Both the position numbers and the translations under genes were made by a program. This document shows, in pieces, positions 10,001 through 19,000 of a stretch of 64,000 nucleotides of DNA. The stretch's first letter is position 1, and every line of letters starts with the position of its first letter. The stretch spans positions 2,021,501-2,085,500 of the forward strand of contig NZ_CP047030.1 in assembly GCF_009796825.1 (NCBI RefSeq), given 5' to 3'. The notes beneath the pieces were generated by a model that made no database searches, was not told the origin of the DNA, and saw nothing but the letters and a program-made list of their open reading frames with translations. The DNA is from Algibacter sp. L3A6. Lineage in GTDB: Bacteria > Bacteroidota > Bacteroidia > Flavobacteriales > Flavobacteriaceae.

Positions 10001-10531
10001 GTTTAATTCATTAGAAGGATTAAATGCCGCATGTAAAAAATGAGGAAAAACAACCTTCGGAACCTCTTGTTTATCTAAAGGAACAGGTAGCTGGCCTTCA
10101 ACAATATGAAAGGTGCCTTTTGTTGTTCGTTTATCATGTAAAGGATTATTTAAAATCCCTTGTTTTATTCTATGAGACGTTACATTCTCACTTTTAAAAG
10201 AGTTACCATTAGGAGGTAAACTAACCTCTCTGGCGTGCCCTTTTTTTGATAAAATTAAGGTGTTGTTGGGTAATACATAAGTTTTATCAATAACGATGTC
10301 TTTAAAATAATCGTTTATAAAACTCTGAATTCTAGAATCGACAGGAGAATGATGCGAGGCTAAAAGTCTCGATTGCTCGCGTAATGTTTTTATTAAACTA
10401 CCTGTTAGTTCTTCAAATTTAGGATCGCAAAACTTTTCGGAATCCTGAGTTTCATCATGGTAAGTTGGCAGTCCTAATGATGATAATTGTAGATTGATAA
10501 ATTGAACAACGTCTTTTCTAGATTCTTCCAT
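7085..10531 (-). CDS. Probable PPi-dependent phosphoenolpyruvate carboxykinase (about 130 kDa)
   Basis: A 1148-residue soluble protein with no signal peptide or membrane segment. Its length matches the PPi-type PEP carboxykinases (EC 4.1.1.38) described in Entamoeba and Propionibacterium (about 1130-1150 residues), which interconvert oxaloacetate plus PPi with PEP, CO2 and phosphate. Notable blocks are CTVSGGGKSEISKS (about 480-493), where nucleotide PEPCKs carry their phosphate loop, GLPHVDDATDRQKRDG and SPSTTGAGSEGALTKGPFN. The identification rests on recalled family resemblance and size, not alignment. It appears monocistronic: gaps of about 100 and 157 bases separate it from same-strand neighbours. 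Confidence 0.58.
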   Translation of the reverse strand: MEESRKDVVQFINLQLSSLGLPTYHDETQDSEKFCDPKFEELTGSLIKTLREQSRLLASHHSPVDSRIQSFINDYFKDIVIDKTYVLPNNTLILSKKGHAREVSLPPNGNSFKSENVTSHRIKQGILNNPLHDKRTTKGTFHIVEGQLPVPLDKQEVPKVVFPHFLHAAFNPSNELNTLPFTSNQEEKAKTMVSMLLRPMVCPEVKGIISRKSLEVRFFAPGSLVSNLDFVESIFGNAGNPNLAQNDAGLDTEHWTGHTGCIILAPQLRTLKKKDVGLPHVDDATDRQKRDGMCWKNEDELYNDGGAFKITCRDDRGVVVTIIADNYYGYSKKEIKTQISYSANLFGLVEEEHSGGAIAYPRGVMGDIVDGVSFSKKHGDKFSFEDVKTLLGDRIEVMPEYYALDKKYPNIIYIPESAYINTNTNSITWKHNGKEQKLKLNPKKKYVHPTGNKFTLEKHPAIPLWRIVNTMAEGIFCHKPCTVSGGGKSEISKSMLNAITYSAFNIRDIDEDFKKADEIIEYNYAKRWANYDPTLPPSRSFLSKGRTLGSAVKLLTPSDKNTDEYNAFVSNIPVHIRSLVLFVKRLYRQDHAELNWKDCMSVEFINGKKGTGLLYHNTRVVGSYVRIGFNENGNWLLNKLRSDFSASIKVQTEDDISASITLPRERFNNMSPKFQNKSLKVVANCESYLFQRPDEAIVRGYDKNAERDIVSDNTYLTNYELLKKKDAIEIFEDTINFDKYTQPVKDLITSVIESPNNEEYFVLPSHTRIVDGEPTKNPRYLERNINIEETRESYLGEIGIRLFRKIKSTDPVVQVVNAVLPGRRNNPADRVSGIRPLAVYNPIHYQETPELFMDFICSLTGKSPSTTGAGSEGALTKGPFNMLTPTTDLNNALLSHILTGYDAFSTAAGYVGGENKVDHDISLLIPEIWSRLTPEDRDPKKLIEHGALEKIEDFEHDGKTILASRLGYRITKIFSLRCLNRLFDEPTAVFNEKMLKPELQGLEDYVDGINNIVEAQEKVALRYFEDGSINSAIPPLKILLNIMAYGSYEGKQISDLELRKYFDRDYVLSSDWYKERLSIKQQKDINFYDSQIDYLEGFIAKPNNKILVDDMKIEDRLTRVKALYSESKSENYLNSLIGTIGADPLCRK

Positions 10532-10582
10532 GCTTGTCTTGTTATTAGTCCTAAATTTATAAAATAGGATTATTATTCAATC

Positions 10583-10610
10583 CAAATTTACAATTAGATT
10601 AATTTACAAA
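10583..10610 (-). promoter_or_regulatory. Putative promoter of the large PEPCK-like gene
   Basis: On the minus strand TTTG (10610-10607) is followed 16 bases later by TAAATTTG (10590-10583), a match to TAnnTTTG. The spacer is slightly short for Bacteroidota. It lies about 52 bases before the start codon. Confidence 0.4.
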
Positions 10611-10688
10611 ACATGCTAAAAGTCAGTAATTCTAAATATTTCGTTTTTTATTAAAAATAAATAAAAAGTGTAGTTACTTAAAAATTAG

Positions 10689-11867
10689 TTATTTAAATGC
10701 ATTTAGGCCTGTGATATCGAAACCGGTAATCAATAAATGTATATCGTGAGTACCTTCATAAGTAATAACACTTTCCAAATTCATGGAGTGACGCATAATC
10801 GAGTATTCGCCAGTAATCCCCATGCCGCCTAGCATTTGTCTAGCCTCGCGAGCAATAGTAATTGCCATATCTACATTGTTCCGTTTAGCCATAGATATTT
10901 GAGCAGATGTGGCTTTATCTTCATTACGTAAAACCCCTAAACGCCAAGTTAAAAGTTGGGCTTTGGTGATTTCTGTAATCATTTCGGCTAGTTTTTTTTG
11001 CTGAAGTTGAAATTGTCCAATAGGTTTTCCAAACTGTATACGCTCCTTACTATAGCGTAGCGCTGTATCATAACAATCCATAGCGGCTCCAATAGCTCCC
11101 CAAGCAATTCCATACCTTGCAGAATCTAAACAACCAAGAGGTGCGCCTAAACCAGATTTATTAGGTAATAAATTTTCCTTTGGAATTTTAACATTATCAA
11201 AAATTAATTCACCAGTAGCCGAAGCTCTTAACGACCATTTATTATGGGTTTCGGGAGTAGAAAAACCTTCCATGCCACGCTCTACAATTAAACCATGAAT
11301 ACGTCCACTTTCATCCTTAGCCCAAACAACTGCAATCTGTGCAAAAGGCGCATTCGAAATCCACATTTTAGCACCATTTAATAAATAGTGATCGCCTTTA
11401 TCTTTAAAGTTAGTAACCATGCCTGAAGGATTACTGCCATGGTCGGGCTCGGTTAAACCAAAACAACCAATCCATTCGCCACTAGCTAGTTTCGGTAAAT
11501 ATTTTTGACGTTGCGTTTCGTTACCATATTTCCATATTGGGTACATCACTAAAGAGGATTGTACGGAAGCTGTTGAGCGCACGCCAGAATCGCCGCGTTC
11601 AATTTCTTGCATAATTAAACCGTAGCTTATTTGGTCTAAACCGGCGCCACCATACTCTAAAGGAATGTATGGCCCAAAGGCTCCAATTTCTGCTAAGCCA
11701 CCAATTATTTGTTTAGGAAACTCTGCTTTTTGAGCATATTCTTCTATAATTGGAGAGACATCGCGTTTTACCCAAGCACGAGCCGTATCGCGAACTAATT
11801 TGTGTTCGTCGGATAGTAAATCGTCTAAATTATAATAATCGGGAGCTTCAAATAAATCTGGTTTCAT
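10689..11867 (-). CDS. gcdH: Glutaryl-CoA dehydrogenase (acyl-CoA dehydrogenase family)
   Basis: 392 residues with the full acyl-CoA dehydrogenase fold. The catalytic base is E371 in YEGTHDIH, the glutaryl-CoA dehydrogenase context, and R97 in the block before SVQSSLVM matches the arginine that binds the glutaryl carboxylate. The FAD-binding block CFGLTEPDHGSNPSG is intact. The enzyme oxidises and decarboxylates glutaryl-CoA to crotonyl-CoA in lysine and tryptophan breakdown, passing electrons to ETF. No pathway neighbours are adjacent. The 172 bases between this gene and trmN6 show nothing recognisable. Confidence 0.9.
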   Translation of the reverse strand: MKPDLFEAPDYYNLDDLLSDEHKLVRDTARAWVKRDVSPIIEEYAQKAEFPKQIIGGLAEIGAFGPYIPLEYGGAGLDQISYGLIMQEIERGDSGVRSTASVQSSLVMYPIWKYGNETQRQKYLPKLASGEWIGCFGLTEPDHGSNPSGMVTNFKDKGDHYLLNGAKMWISNAPFAQIAVVWAKDESGRIHGLIVERGMEGFSTPETHNKWSLRASATGELIFDNVKIPKENLLPNKSGLGAPLGCLDSARYGIAWGAIGAAMDCYDTALRYSKERIQFGKPIGQFQLQQKKLAEMITEITKAQLLTWRLGVLRNEDKATSAQISMAKRNNVDMAITIAREARQMLGGMGITGEYSIMRHSMNLESVITYEGTHDIHLLITGFDITGLNAFK

Positions 11868-12039
11868 AGCTAAGATTTAAGTTTTATTCAAAACAGAAAG
11901 ACTATCAGAAATAGAATTCTAATAACCACGGTGTACATATAAAAAGCAAGCGTGATTATAGGTTCTTTACTAAAAAACTTCTTTTTTTAAGAATAAAACA
12001 AATTATACTATCAAATTTAAAGAATAATTAGCAAATGGA

Positions 12040-12753
12040 TTACATTTTTAAGTAGAAATCTTTAGTTAAATTAATGTAATCTTGGGTGTATTGATGTCTT
12101 TTGGTTTCAATAATAAGTTCTGTAGTAGTAGTTTCGCTTTCGCGGAAGGAAAACGCTAGCATACTTCGTTTAACTTCAGTTTCAGGATTACCTTTAACAC
12201 GACAGATTCTATTAGGGAATAAAAGGAAATTATTTGCTAGTTTGATAAATTTTTCTTCCTCATTAAAGGGAATAATAACATTGAAACTACCTTCTGGAGC
12301 CAGTAAAACAGATACGCTTTCTAATAAATGATGAAAAGGCATAGCGTCTTGAAAGCGTGCTAAATCGCGGGATTCATTTTCGGTTTTATAATCTTCGGCA
12401 TAAAATGGCGGATTGCAGATTATTAGATCATATTCATCATCAATTTCTTCGGCAAATTCTTCTAAAGAGGCATGGTAGCAAAATAAACGATCGCCCCATG
12501 GAGATAGCTCGAAATTATCCACACACTGCTCGTAAGCATCATCATCAATTTCTATAGCATCAATAACTTCAGCATGGCTGCGTTGTGCTAACATTAAGCC
12601 CAAAACACCTGTGCCTGCACCAATATCTAGAATAGCAAACGGATTTGCCTCTAAGCTAGCCCATGCGCCAAGTAAAACAGCATCTGTGCCAATTTTCATA
12701 GCACATTGATCTTGATTAACGCTAAATTCTTTGAATTTGAATGGCTTGCTCAT
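12040..12753 (-). CDS. trmN6: tRNA1(Val) (adenine(37)-N6)-methyltransferase, TrmN6/YfiC-like
   Basis: 237 residues, a Rossmann SAM-dependent methyltransferase. The SAM loop is DIGAGTGVLGL and the catalytic N6-adenine motif is NPPFY. The start MSKPFKFKEFSVNQ and the following KIGTDAVLLGAWA are typical of the YfiC/TrmN6 family, which methylates A37 of tRNA-Val. It lies 35 bases downstream of rimM, suggesting cotranscription with a ribosome-maturation gene. A related release-factor or 16S methyltransferase role is possible but fits the N-terminus less well. Confidence 0.85.
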   Translation of the reverse strand: MSKPFKFKEFSVNQDQCAMKIGTDAVLLGAWASLEANPFAILDIGAGTGVLGLMLAQRSHAEVIDAIEIDDDAYEQCVDNFELSPWGDRLFCYHASLEEFAEEIDDEYDLIICNPPFYAEDYKTENESRDLARFQDAMPFHHLLESVSVLLAPEGSFNVIIPFNEEEKFIKLANNFLLFPNRICRVKGNPETEVKRSMLAFSFRESETTTTELIIETKRHQYTQDYINLTKDFYLKM

Positions 12754-12788
12754 AAAAAATGTTCCTTTTAAAAAAAATAATACAGAGT

Positions 12789-13319
12789 TTATTCTTCTAG
12801 GTATAAATCAATTAAACCTTCTGGAGTGTCTACTATAATGGTTTTGTTTTTACGATCAACTTTGTTGATAAACTCATCGTTCATTGGTATTAGAATTTCA
12901 ATACCATCTCTGTCTATTTCAAAAAGTGATTGCGCTGTAGAGTCGTTAATAGCCTTAATAATCCCAACGGTTCCAAAGTTTACATCTTCAACAGTAAAGC
13001 CCATAACTTCATGAAAATAAAACTTATCGCCTTCTAGTTTTGGTAACAAATCTAAAGGTAAGTAAAGACCACTTTTCATAATAGCATCGGCATCGGCTTC
13101 TTCATCTACATCTTCAAACTTAATACGAAGTAATTCAGATTTGTGTAACTGCGAGCTTTCAATAAAAAAAGGCACCAAGTTATTACGAAGCTCTAAAAAT
13201 ATAGCATCTAAGTTTTCGTAAATATCCGGTTCGTCGGTATCTAGTTTGGCTAAAACTTCTCCTTTAAAACTGTATTTTTTCACAATTTTACCTAAGTAAA
13301 AACAATCTTCTTTTTTCAT
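12789..13319 (-). CDS. rimM: 16S rRNA processing protein RimM
   Basis: 176 residues with the RimM N-terminal barrel (FYLGKIVKKYSFKGEVLAKLDTD) and the C-terminal PRC-barrel (about 95-170, with LIPMNDEFINKVD). RimM binds ribosomal protein S19 and aids 30S head maturation. It follows rpsP, as in many bacteria, but here a terminator separates them and rimM has its own -7 element and a structured leader. In place of trmD, the next gene is trmN6. Confidence 0.95.
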   Translation of the reverse strand: MKKEDCFYLGKIVKKYSFKGEVLAKLDTDEPDIYENLDAIFLELRNNLVPFFIESSQLHKSELLRIKFEDVDEEADADAIMKSGLYLPLDLLPKLEGDKFYFHEVMGFTVEDVNFGTVGIIKAINDSTAQSLFEIDRDGIEILIPMNDEFINKVDRKNKTIIVDTPEGLIDLYLEE

Positions 13320-13339
13320 GGAATGCTTGGTTTTTTTCT

Positions 13340-13377
13340 ATTTACGCGTAAGCGTAAATCTCATTTAACAAATGAGA
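13340..13377 (-). promoter_or_regulatory. Two back-to-back hairpins in the rimM leader
   Basis: ATTTACGC (13340-13347) pairs with GCGTAAAT (13352-13359) around GTAA, and TCTCATTT (13359-13366) pairs with AAATGAGA (13370-13377) around a 3-base loop. The two share one base. On the minus strand they fall between the -7 element and the rimM ATG. Neither is followed by a T tract in that direction, so a terminator role is unlikely. Confidence 0.65.
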
Positions 13378-13379
13378 GT

Positions 13380-13387
13380 CAAAAGTA
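13380..13387 (-). promoter_or_regulatory. Putative -7 element of rimM
   Basis: Minus-strand TACTTTTG matches TAnnTTTG and sits directly upstream of the double hairpin, so the transcript would start with those hairpins. No clear -33 TTG at standard spacing. Confidence 0.45.
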
Positions 13388-13453
13388 ATTAAATTTTACA
13401 ATTAATAGTGTGCGTAATCTAATAGGGTTATTTTCCGAAACCTTAATTTTAGA

Positions 13454-13486
13454 AAATAAAAAACTCCGATATTGCTATCGGAGTTT
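13454..13486 (-). terminator. Intrinsic terminator of rpsP
   Basis: AAACTCCGATA (13461-13471) and TATCGGAGTTT (13476-13486) form an 11-bp perfect stem around a 4-base loop. In the minus direction a T-rich stretch follows. It lies just beyond the rpsP stop and separates it from rimM. Confidence 0.9.
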
Positions 13487-13509
13487 AAAAGTATAAAAAA
13501 TTTTGTTTT

Positions 13510-14025
13510 TTATTCTTCTTCGTTTGATGCTTCTGCTTCAACTTCAGGAGCAGCTTCTTCAGCTACCTCTTCAACAGCAGGAGTTGCCGCAGCAATTCTA
13601 GCTTCGTTAACCGCTTTTTCTGCTGCAAATGCATCAGCTTTCGCTTTTGCTTCTACTTCAGATAAACCATCAGCTTTCGCTTGAACTTTTCCTGTTTTCT
13701 CTTCTAACCAAGCTGCAAATTTTGCTTCTGCTTGCTCTTCAGTTAAAGCTCCTTTTCTAACACCACCTGCAAGGTGATTTTTTAGTAAAGCGCCTTTGTA
13801 AGACAATAAAGTTTTAGCTGTATCGGTTGGTTGTGCACCGTTTTGTAACCATGTTACAGCACCATCAACGTTTAATTCAACAGTTGCTGGGTTTGTGTTT
13901 GGATTGTAGATACCTAATTTCTCTAAGTATTTACCATCTCTTTTTGATCTTGCATCAGCTGCAACAATCCAGTAAAAAGGTTTTCCTTTTTTACCGTGTC
14001 TTTGTAATCTAATTTTTACTGCCAT
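13510..14025 (-). CDS. rpsP: 30S ribosomal protein S16
   Basis: 171 residues. The first 80 or so are canonical S16 (MAVKIRLQRHGKKGKPFYWIV, with the ADARSKRDGKYLEKLGIYNP block). The rest is an Ala/Glu/Lys-rich, probably helical or disordered tail ending EEAAPEVEAEASNEEE. The tail makes it about twice the size of the E. coli protein; such tails are common in Bacteroidota S16. A -7 element at 14073-14080 and a terminator at 13454-13486 suggest a single-gene transcript. Confidence 0.97.
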   Translation of the reverse strand: MAVKIRLQRHGKKGKPFYWIVAADARSKRDGKYLEKLGIYNPNTNPATVELNVDGAVTWLQNGAQPTDTAKTLLSYKGALLKNHLAGGVRKGALTEEQAEAKFAAWLEEKTGKVQAKADGLSEVEAKAKADAFAAEKAVNEARIAAATPAVEEVAEEAAPEVEAEASNEEE

Positions 14026-14040
14026 AATAATTAATTATTT

Positions 14041-14080
14041 GAGGTTCGCGACCTCGGTTATTAATAAGGGCGCAAAGATA
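14041..14080 (-). promoter_or_regulatory. rpsP promoter -7 element and leader hairpin
   Basis: Minus-strand TATCTTTG (14080-14073) matches TAnnTTTG and is followed by CGCCC, close to the TATCTTTGCACTC of the tRNA-Asp and ctaB promoters. Downstream, GAGGT (14041-14045) and ACCTC (14051-14055) form a short stem in the rpsP 5' leader. Confidence 0.6.
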
Positions 14081-14143
14081 CTATAAAAATTTAATTATCA
14101 GCTTATTATTTCTTTTGTAATTACTCTAAAACAAATTCTTCTG

Positions 14144-15214
14144 TTAGAAAAGTAAACAAACCGGCGTTGGTACTGCGTAATCTTTTAAAAATGTGAGTTT
14201 TCCGGTGTCCGAATCAATGTTGTAAACGGAGATGTTATTACTTCTTCTATTAGCTACAAGTACAAATTTACCGGTAGGGTCTAATGTGAAGTTTCTTGGC
14301 CAATCGCCATGCACGCTAATATTTTGAATTTTATCGATTGTTCCTGTTTTAATGTTTCTTTTAAAAACAGCAATGGAGTTTTCTCCACGGTTAGAGCCAT
14401 ATAAAAAACGCTCGTCTTTAGATAAATGAATGTCTGCACAAGAATTTTTTCCGTTATAGTTTTCGTCTACAGTAGAATCGTAATCTATTTGTTTAAAATT
14501 ATTTTTTGTTCTTTTTACTGTTGTTATCGAACTTCCATATTCATTTATTATATAAATATACTTTCCGTTTTTACTAATAGAAAAATGTCGAGGCCCAGGG
14601 TTGCCTTCCATTTTTACAATAGCAGGAGATTTTAATTTATACTCGTCTTTCTTTAATTGATATTGGTATACGGCGTTGCGACCTAAATCGGCAACAAATA
14701 AATCTTTTTTGTAGAATTGCGCAGAATGGGCATGCGATTTTTCAGAAGGAGTATTGTGATCGAAAACTTGAGAAGCTTCATTTAAACTTCCATCTTTATT
14801 GATATCGAATAAAGAAACCGTGCCGCCTGTGTAATTTGAAACCACAGCTTTTTCTCCTTTTTTATCGATAGAAATGTGGCAAGCGGCAGCACCATGAGCT
14901 TTGGCGGTGTTTATGATAGAGAGCGTGCCGTTGTCTAAAATTTTATAAGCCGAAACATAATCGTCTTCAGTTTTAGTAGCAGCTCTATTTACGCTGTAAA
15001 TATATTTTCTATCTGCAGAATATGATAAAAATGAAGGGCTGGATGCCTTAACGACTAAAATTTTATTAGTAAGTTCTCCTGTTTGGGTGTTAAATTGAAG
15101 TTGATAAATACCTTCGCTTTCCATGTCGGTAAAAGTGCCCACATAAAGAGGCGTGTTTTGCGCGTAGAAGCTAAAGAAGGAAAGAAATGTGAGTAACAAA
15201 AATATTTTTTTCAT
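14144..15214 (-). CDS. Secreted lactonase family beta-propeller protein (YbhE/Pgl-like)
   Basis: 356 residues with a signal peptide (MKKIFLLLTFLSFFSFYAQ) followed by repeated propeller blades, for example YIYSVNRA, VSNYTGGTVSLFDI, YIYIINEYGSSITT and LYGSNRGENSIAVF. This is the 7-bladed lactonase family whose cytoplasmic member YbhE hydrolyses 6-phosphogluconolactone. The signal peptide places this copy in the periplasm or at the surface, so a sugar-lactone role outside the cell is more likely than the pentose phosphate step. Substrate unknown. Confidence 0.82.
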   Translation of the reverse strand: MKKIFLLLTFLSFFSFYAQNTPLYVGTFTDMESEGIYQLQFNTQTGELTNKILVVKASSPSFLSYSADRKYIYSVNRAATKTEDDYVSAYKILDNGTLSIINTAKAHGAAACHISIDKKGEKAVVSNYTGGTVSLFDINKDGSLNEASQVFDHNTPSEKSHAHSAQFYKKDLFVADLGRNAVYQYQLKKDEYKLKSPAIVKMEGNPGPRHFSISKNGKYIYIINEYGSSITTVKRTKNNFKQIDYDSTVDENYNGKNSCADIHLSKDERFLYGSNRGENSIAVFKRNIKTGTIDKIQNISVHGDWPRNFTLDPTGKFVLVANRRSNNISVYNIDSDTGKLTFLKDYAVPTPVCLLF

Positions 15215-15414
15215 GTGCAGTTGGTATGTTTTTCTGAACTTAATTATGCTAATTTATGATAAAATAAGTTGTCTTTTGTTAATCAATCATAAAGTAATTT
15301 AAAATACTGTTAAATGGTTTTACAAAAGGTGTTTACGAGATTATATTCGTGTATGCGATGCCATACAATAAGCATCTTTAAATAAGTTGTTGAATTTTTA
15401 AATGAAATATAACT

Positions 15415-15864
15415 ATGCATTATTCAGAAAAAATATCGAAGCAGTTAAATAAATTATTAGTTAAAAATTACGATGCCGAGAAAAGTTATCTTAGTGCAGC
15501 GGAAAATGTAGAAAATAGAACGTTAATAGAGTTTTTTGTTAGAAAATCTGTAGAACGTAGATTGTTTGCTCAGGATATAAAAAGAGAAATTTTACGATAT
15601 GGCAAAGAGCCAAAAACTTCAGGGAGCTTAATGGGAGATTTGCATAAAATTTCTATCAGTTTAAAAGCCATGTTTGCATCAAATAATGTGGATTTTATTT
15701 TGCAAGAAGCAGTAAAAAGAGATGTTGCTAATTTAGCTAAATATAACGATGTGCTTAAAGATAGAATTCTGCCAACACGTATTGTAACGTTGCTAGTAAA
15801 TCAAAAAAACGCTATCGAAATTGCTATAGCTTCGCGCAAATTTGAAATGAAACTTGTAACCTAG
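15415..15864 (+). CDS. DUF2383 / PA2169-type four-helix-bundle protein
   Basis: 149 residues, all predicted helix, matching the PA2169-type ferritin-like four-helix bundle: KNYDAEKSYLSAAENVEN in helix A, then FVRKSVERRLFAQDIKREI. No signal peptide. The family is often linked to stress; its biochemical role is unknown. A TATATTCG at 15342-15349 is a near match to the -7 consensus. It looks monocistronic; the 188 bases to dnaE contain nothing recognised. Confidence 0.75.
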   Translation: MHYSEKISKQLNKLLVKNYDAEKSYLSAAENVENRTLIEFFVRKSVERRLFAQDIKREILRYGKEPKTSGSLMGDLHKISISLKAMFASNNVDFILQEAVKRDVANLAKYNDVLKDRILPTRIVTLLVNQKNAIEIAIASRKFEMKLVT

Positions 15865-16052
15865 TGGGTATTGTATTCTGTAAGTGTAATTTATGGATAG
15901 ATTCCAATTTGTTCAAAACTCTTTAGGGTATCAAGCCAAAAAAGAAAATATTCTCTGTATTTTTATAAACTTTTTCTACTCAAATCTTCTTTGTAAAAAT
16001 AAAGAAGATTTTAAAGGTTAAATAGCTTAATTTCAAAAGACTAAAACACGGC

Positions 16053-19000
16053 ATGTACTTAATTTTCGATACAGAAACTACCGGATTACCAAAGCGTTGG
16101 GACGCGCCTATAACAGATACTGACAACTGGCCAAGGTGTATTCAAATTGCTTGGCAACTGCATGACGATATGGGAAACTGTATTGAACATCAAGATTATT
16201 TGGTGAAGCCCGCAGGATTTAATATTCCCTATGATGCCGAAAAAATTCACGGTATTTCTACGGAATTAGCAGAAGAGCAAGGTATTCCGTTAGCCGAAGT
16301 TTTAGAGAAATTTAATGAAGCTTTAGGTAAAACTAAGTTTGTTGTTGGGCAAAATGTAAAGTTCGATTTAAATATTATGGGCGCCGAGTTTGTGCGTGGT
16401 GATGTAGAAAACCCATTGCAAGAACTTCCTGTTTTAGACACTTGTACCGAGCATACTGCTAAGTTATGTGAAATTCCTGGTGGACGTTACGGTAAGTTTA
16501 AATTACCAACATTATCAGAATTACACGCGCATTTATTTGGTGTAGGTTTTTCTGAAGCGCATAATGCCACAGCCGATGTGGAAGCAACTACGCGTTGTTT
16601 TTTCGAATTGGTTCGTTTGGGACAGTATACCAAAGAGCAATTAGATGTTGAGCCTGAGTATTTTCAGGATTTTAATGAAGCAAACCCGGCTAGCATTGAT
16701 CTTATTGGTTTAAAACACATAAACCTAAAACGCGAAAGTTCTAAGATTCTTGCGCGTATAAAGAAAAGTGAAAGTAGTGGTTTATCTTCCGAAGATATTA
16801 AGCAAAACGTTTCCGCTTTAGCCGATGTAGATTTTGTTCATTTACACAATCATTCGCAGTTCTCGGTATTACAATCTACAATGGGGGTTGCCGATATTGT
16901 TTCCGCAGCAGCGGAATATAATATGGAAGCTGTAGCACTTACCGATCATGCTAACATGATGGGGGCTTTTCACTTCGTGAACGCAGTTAATAAACATAAC
17001 GGAGGCGTAAAAGCTAAAAAGAAGGAAGCCGAAATTACTGGAGCGACAGTTACTGCAAAAGAAATGAAACCTATTATAGGTTGTGAGTTTTTTGTATGTG
17101 AAAATCACTTAGATAAGTCGAGAAAAGATAACGGTTATCAAATTGTGATAATCGCCAAAAATAAAAATGGATACCATAATCTAGCAAAGTTATCATCGCA
17201 TGCCTTTGTAAATGGATTTTATTATATCCCTAGAATTGATAAGAAGTTAATTGAAGAATATAAAGAAGATTTAATTGTTTTAACAGGAAATTTATACGGT
17301 GAAGTACCAAGTAAAATCCTGAATATTGGTGAAAATCAAGCCGAAGAAGCTTTGCTTTGGTGGAAAGAACAGTTTGGCGACGATTTGTATGTGGAGCTCA
17401 TGCGCCACAATCAAGAAGATGAAGATCGTGTAAATCCAACATTAATTTCATTGGCAAGAAAGCATGATGTAAAATTAATAGCTTCTAATAATACGTATTA
17501 CAGAAAGAAAGGTGATTCTAATGCTCACGATATTTTATTGTGTGTAAAAGATGGAGAAAAACAAGCGACACCAATAGGTCGTGGTCGTGGATACCGTTAC
17601 GGTATGCCAAACCAGGAGTATTATTTTAAATCTCCAGACCAAATGAAGGAGCTTTTTAAAGATGTTCCAGAGGCCATTTCTAATGTGCAGGAAGTTGTTG
17701 ATAAAGTTGAGGCTTATCAATTAGCTCGTGATGTATTATTGCCTGCCTTCGATATTCCTGAGCAATTTGTTCATGAGGAGGATCAAGTGGATGGAGGTAA
17801 GCGTGGTGAAAATGCATTTTTACGTCATTTAGTTTATGAAGGAGCTAAAAAACGTTACGGAGAAGAACTTTCGGAGGTTGTTATAGAACGCCTCGATTTC
17901 GAGTTGGGTGTAATTGAAAAAACAGGATACCCTGGGTATTTCCTTATTGTAGAAGATTTTATTCGAGAAGCGCGGAACATGGATGTTTCGGTTGGTCCTG
18001 GTCGTGGTTCTGCAGCAGGGTCGGTTGCTGCGTATTGTTTATGGATTACAAATATAGACCCGCTTAAATACGATTTACTTTTTGAGCGTTTCTTAAATCC
18101 CGATCGTGTAAGTATGCCCGATATCGATATCGATTTTGATGATGAAGGTCGAAGTCGTGTTATGGATTATGTAATCGAGAAATATGGTTCCAACCAAGTG
18201 GCACAAATTATTACATACGGTACCATGGCGGCAAAATCGTCTATTAGGGATACCGCACGTGTGTTGGATTTGCCATTATTTGATGCCGATAGAATTGCGA
18301 AGTTAATTCCGAATATGTCTAAACTAGGAAAGATTTTTGGTCTTTCGGAAAAGGAACTCGGACAAAAATTTAGAGCAGAAGATTTAGAAAAAGTTAATGA
18401 ACTTTTAAATATTGCAGATGGTAGTGATTTGCAAGCCGAAACTTTAAATCTAGCTCGAACGCTAGAAGGGTCGGTAAGAAATACGGGAATTCATGCCTGT
18501 GGTGTTATTATTACTCCCGATGATATTACCAAATTCGTACCGGTTTCATTAGCGAAAGATTCCGATTTATACGTTACCCAGTTTGATAACTCGGTGGTGG
18601 AAGATGCCGGATTACTAAAAATGGATTTCTTGGGGTTAAAAACATTAACCCTGATTAAAGATACTGTTAAAATTGTAAAAGCGAAACATGACATTCTTTT
18701 GGACCCTGAAACGTTTCCTTTAGATGATGCAGAAACTTATGCGTTATTCCAGCGTGGTGAAACGGTTGGGGTGTTTCAGTATGAATCGCCTGGTATGCAG
18801 AAACACTTACGTGATTTAAAGCCTACTGTTTTTGAAGATTTAATTGCCATGAATGCCTTATATCGTCCGGGGCCAATGGAATATATTCCTAGTTTCGTTC
18901 GTAGAAAGCACGGTGATGAAGATATTGAGTACGATTTACCAGCAATGGAAGAGTACTTAAAGGAAACTTATGGTATTACCGTTTACCAAGAGCAAGTAAT

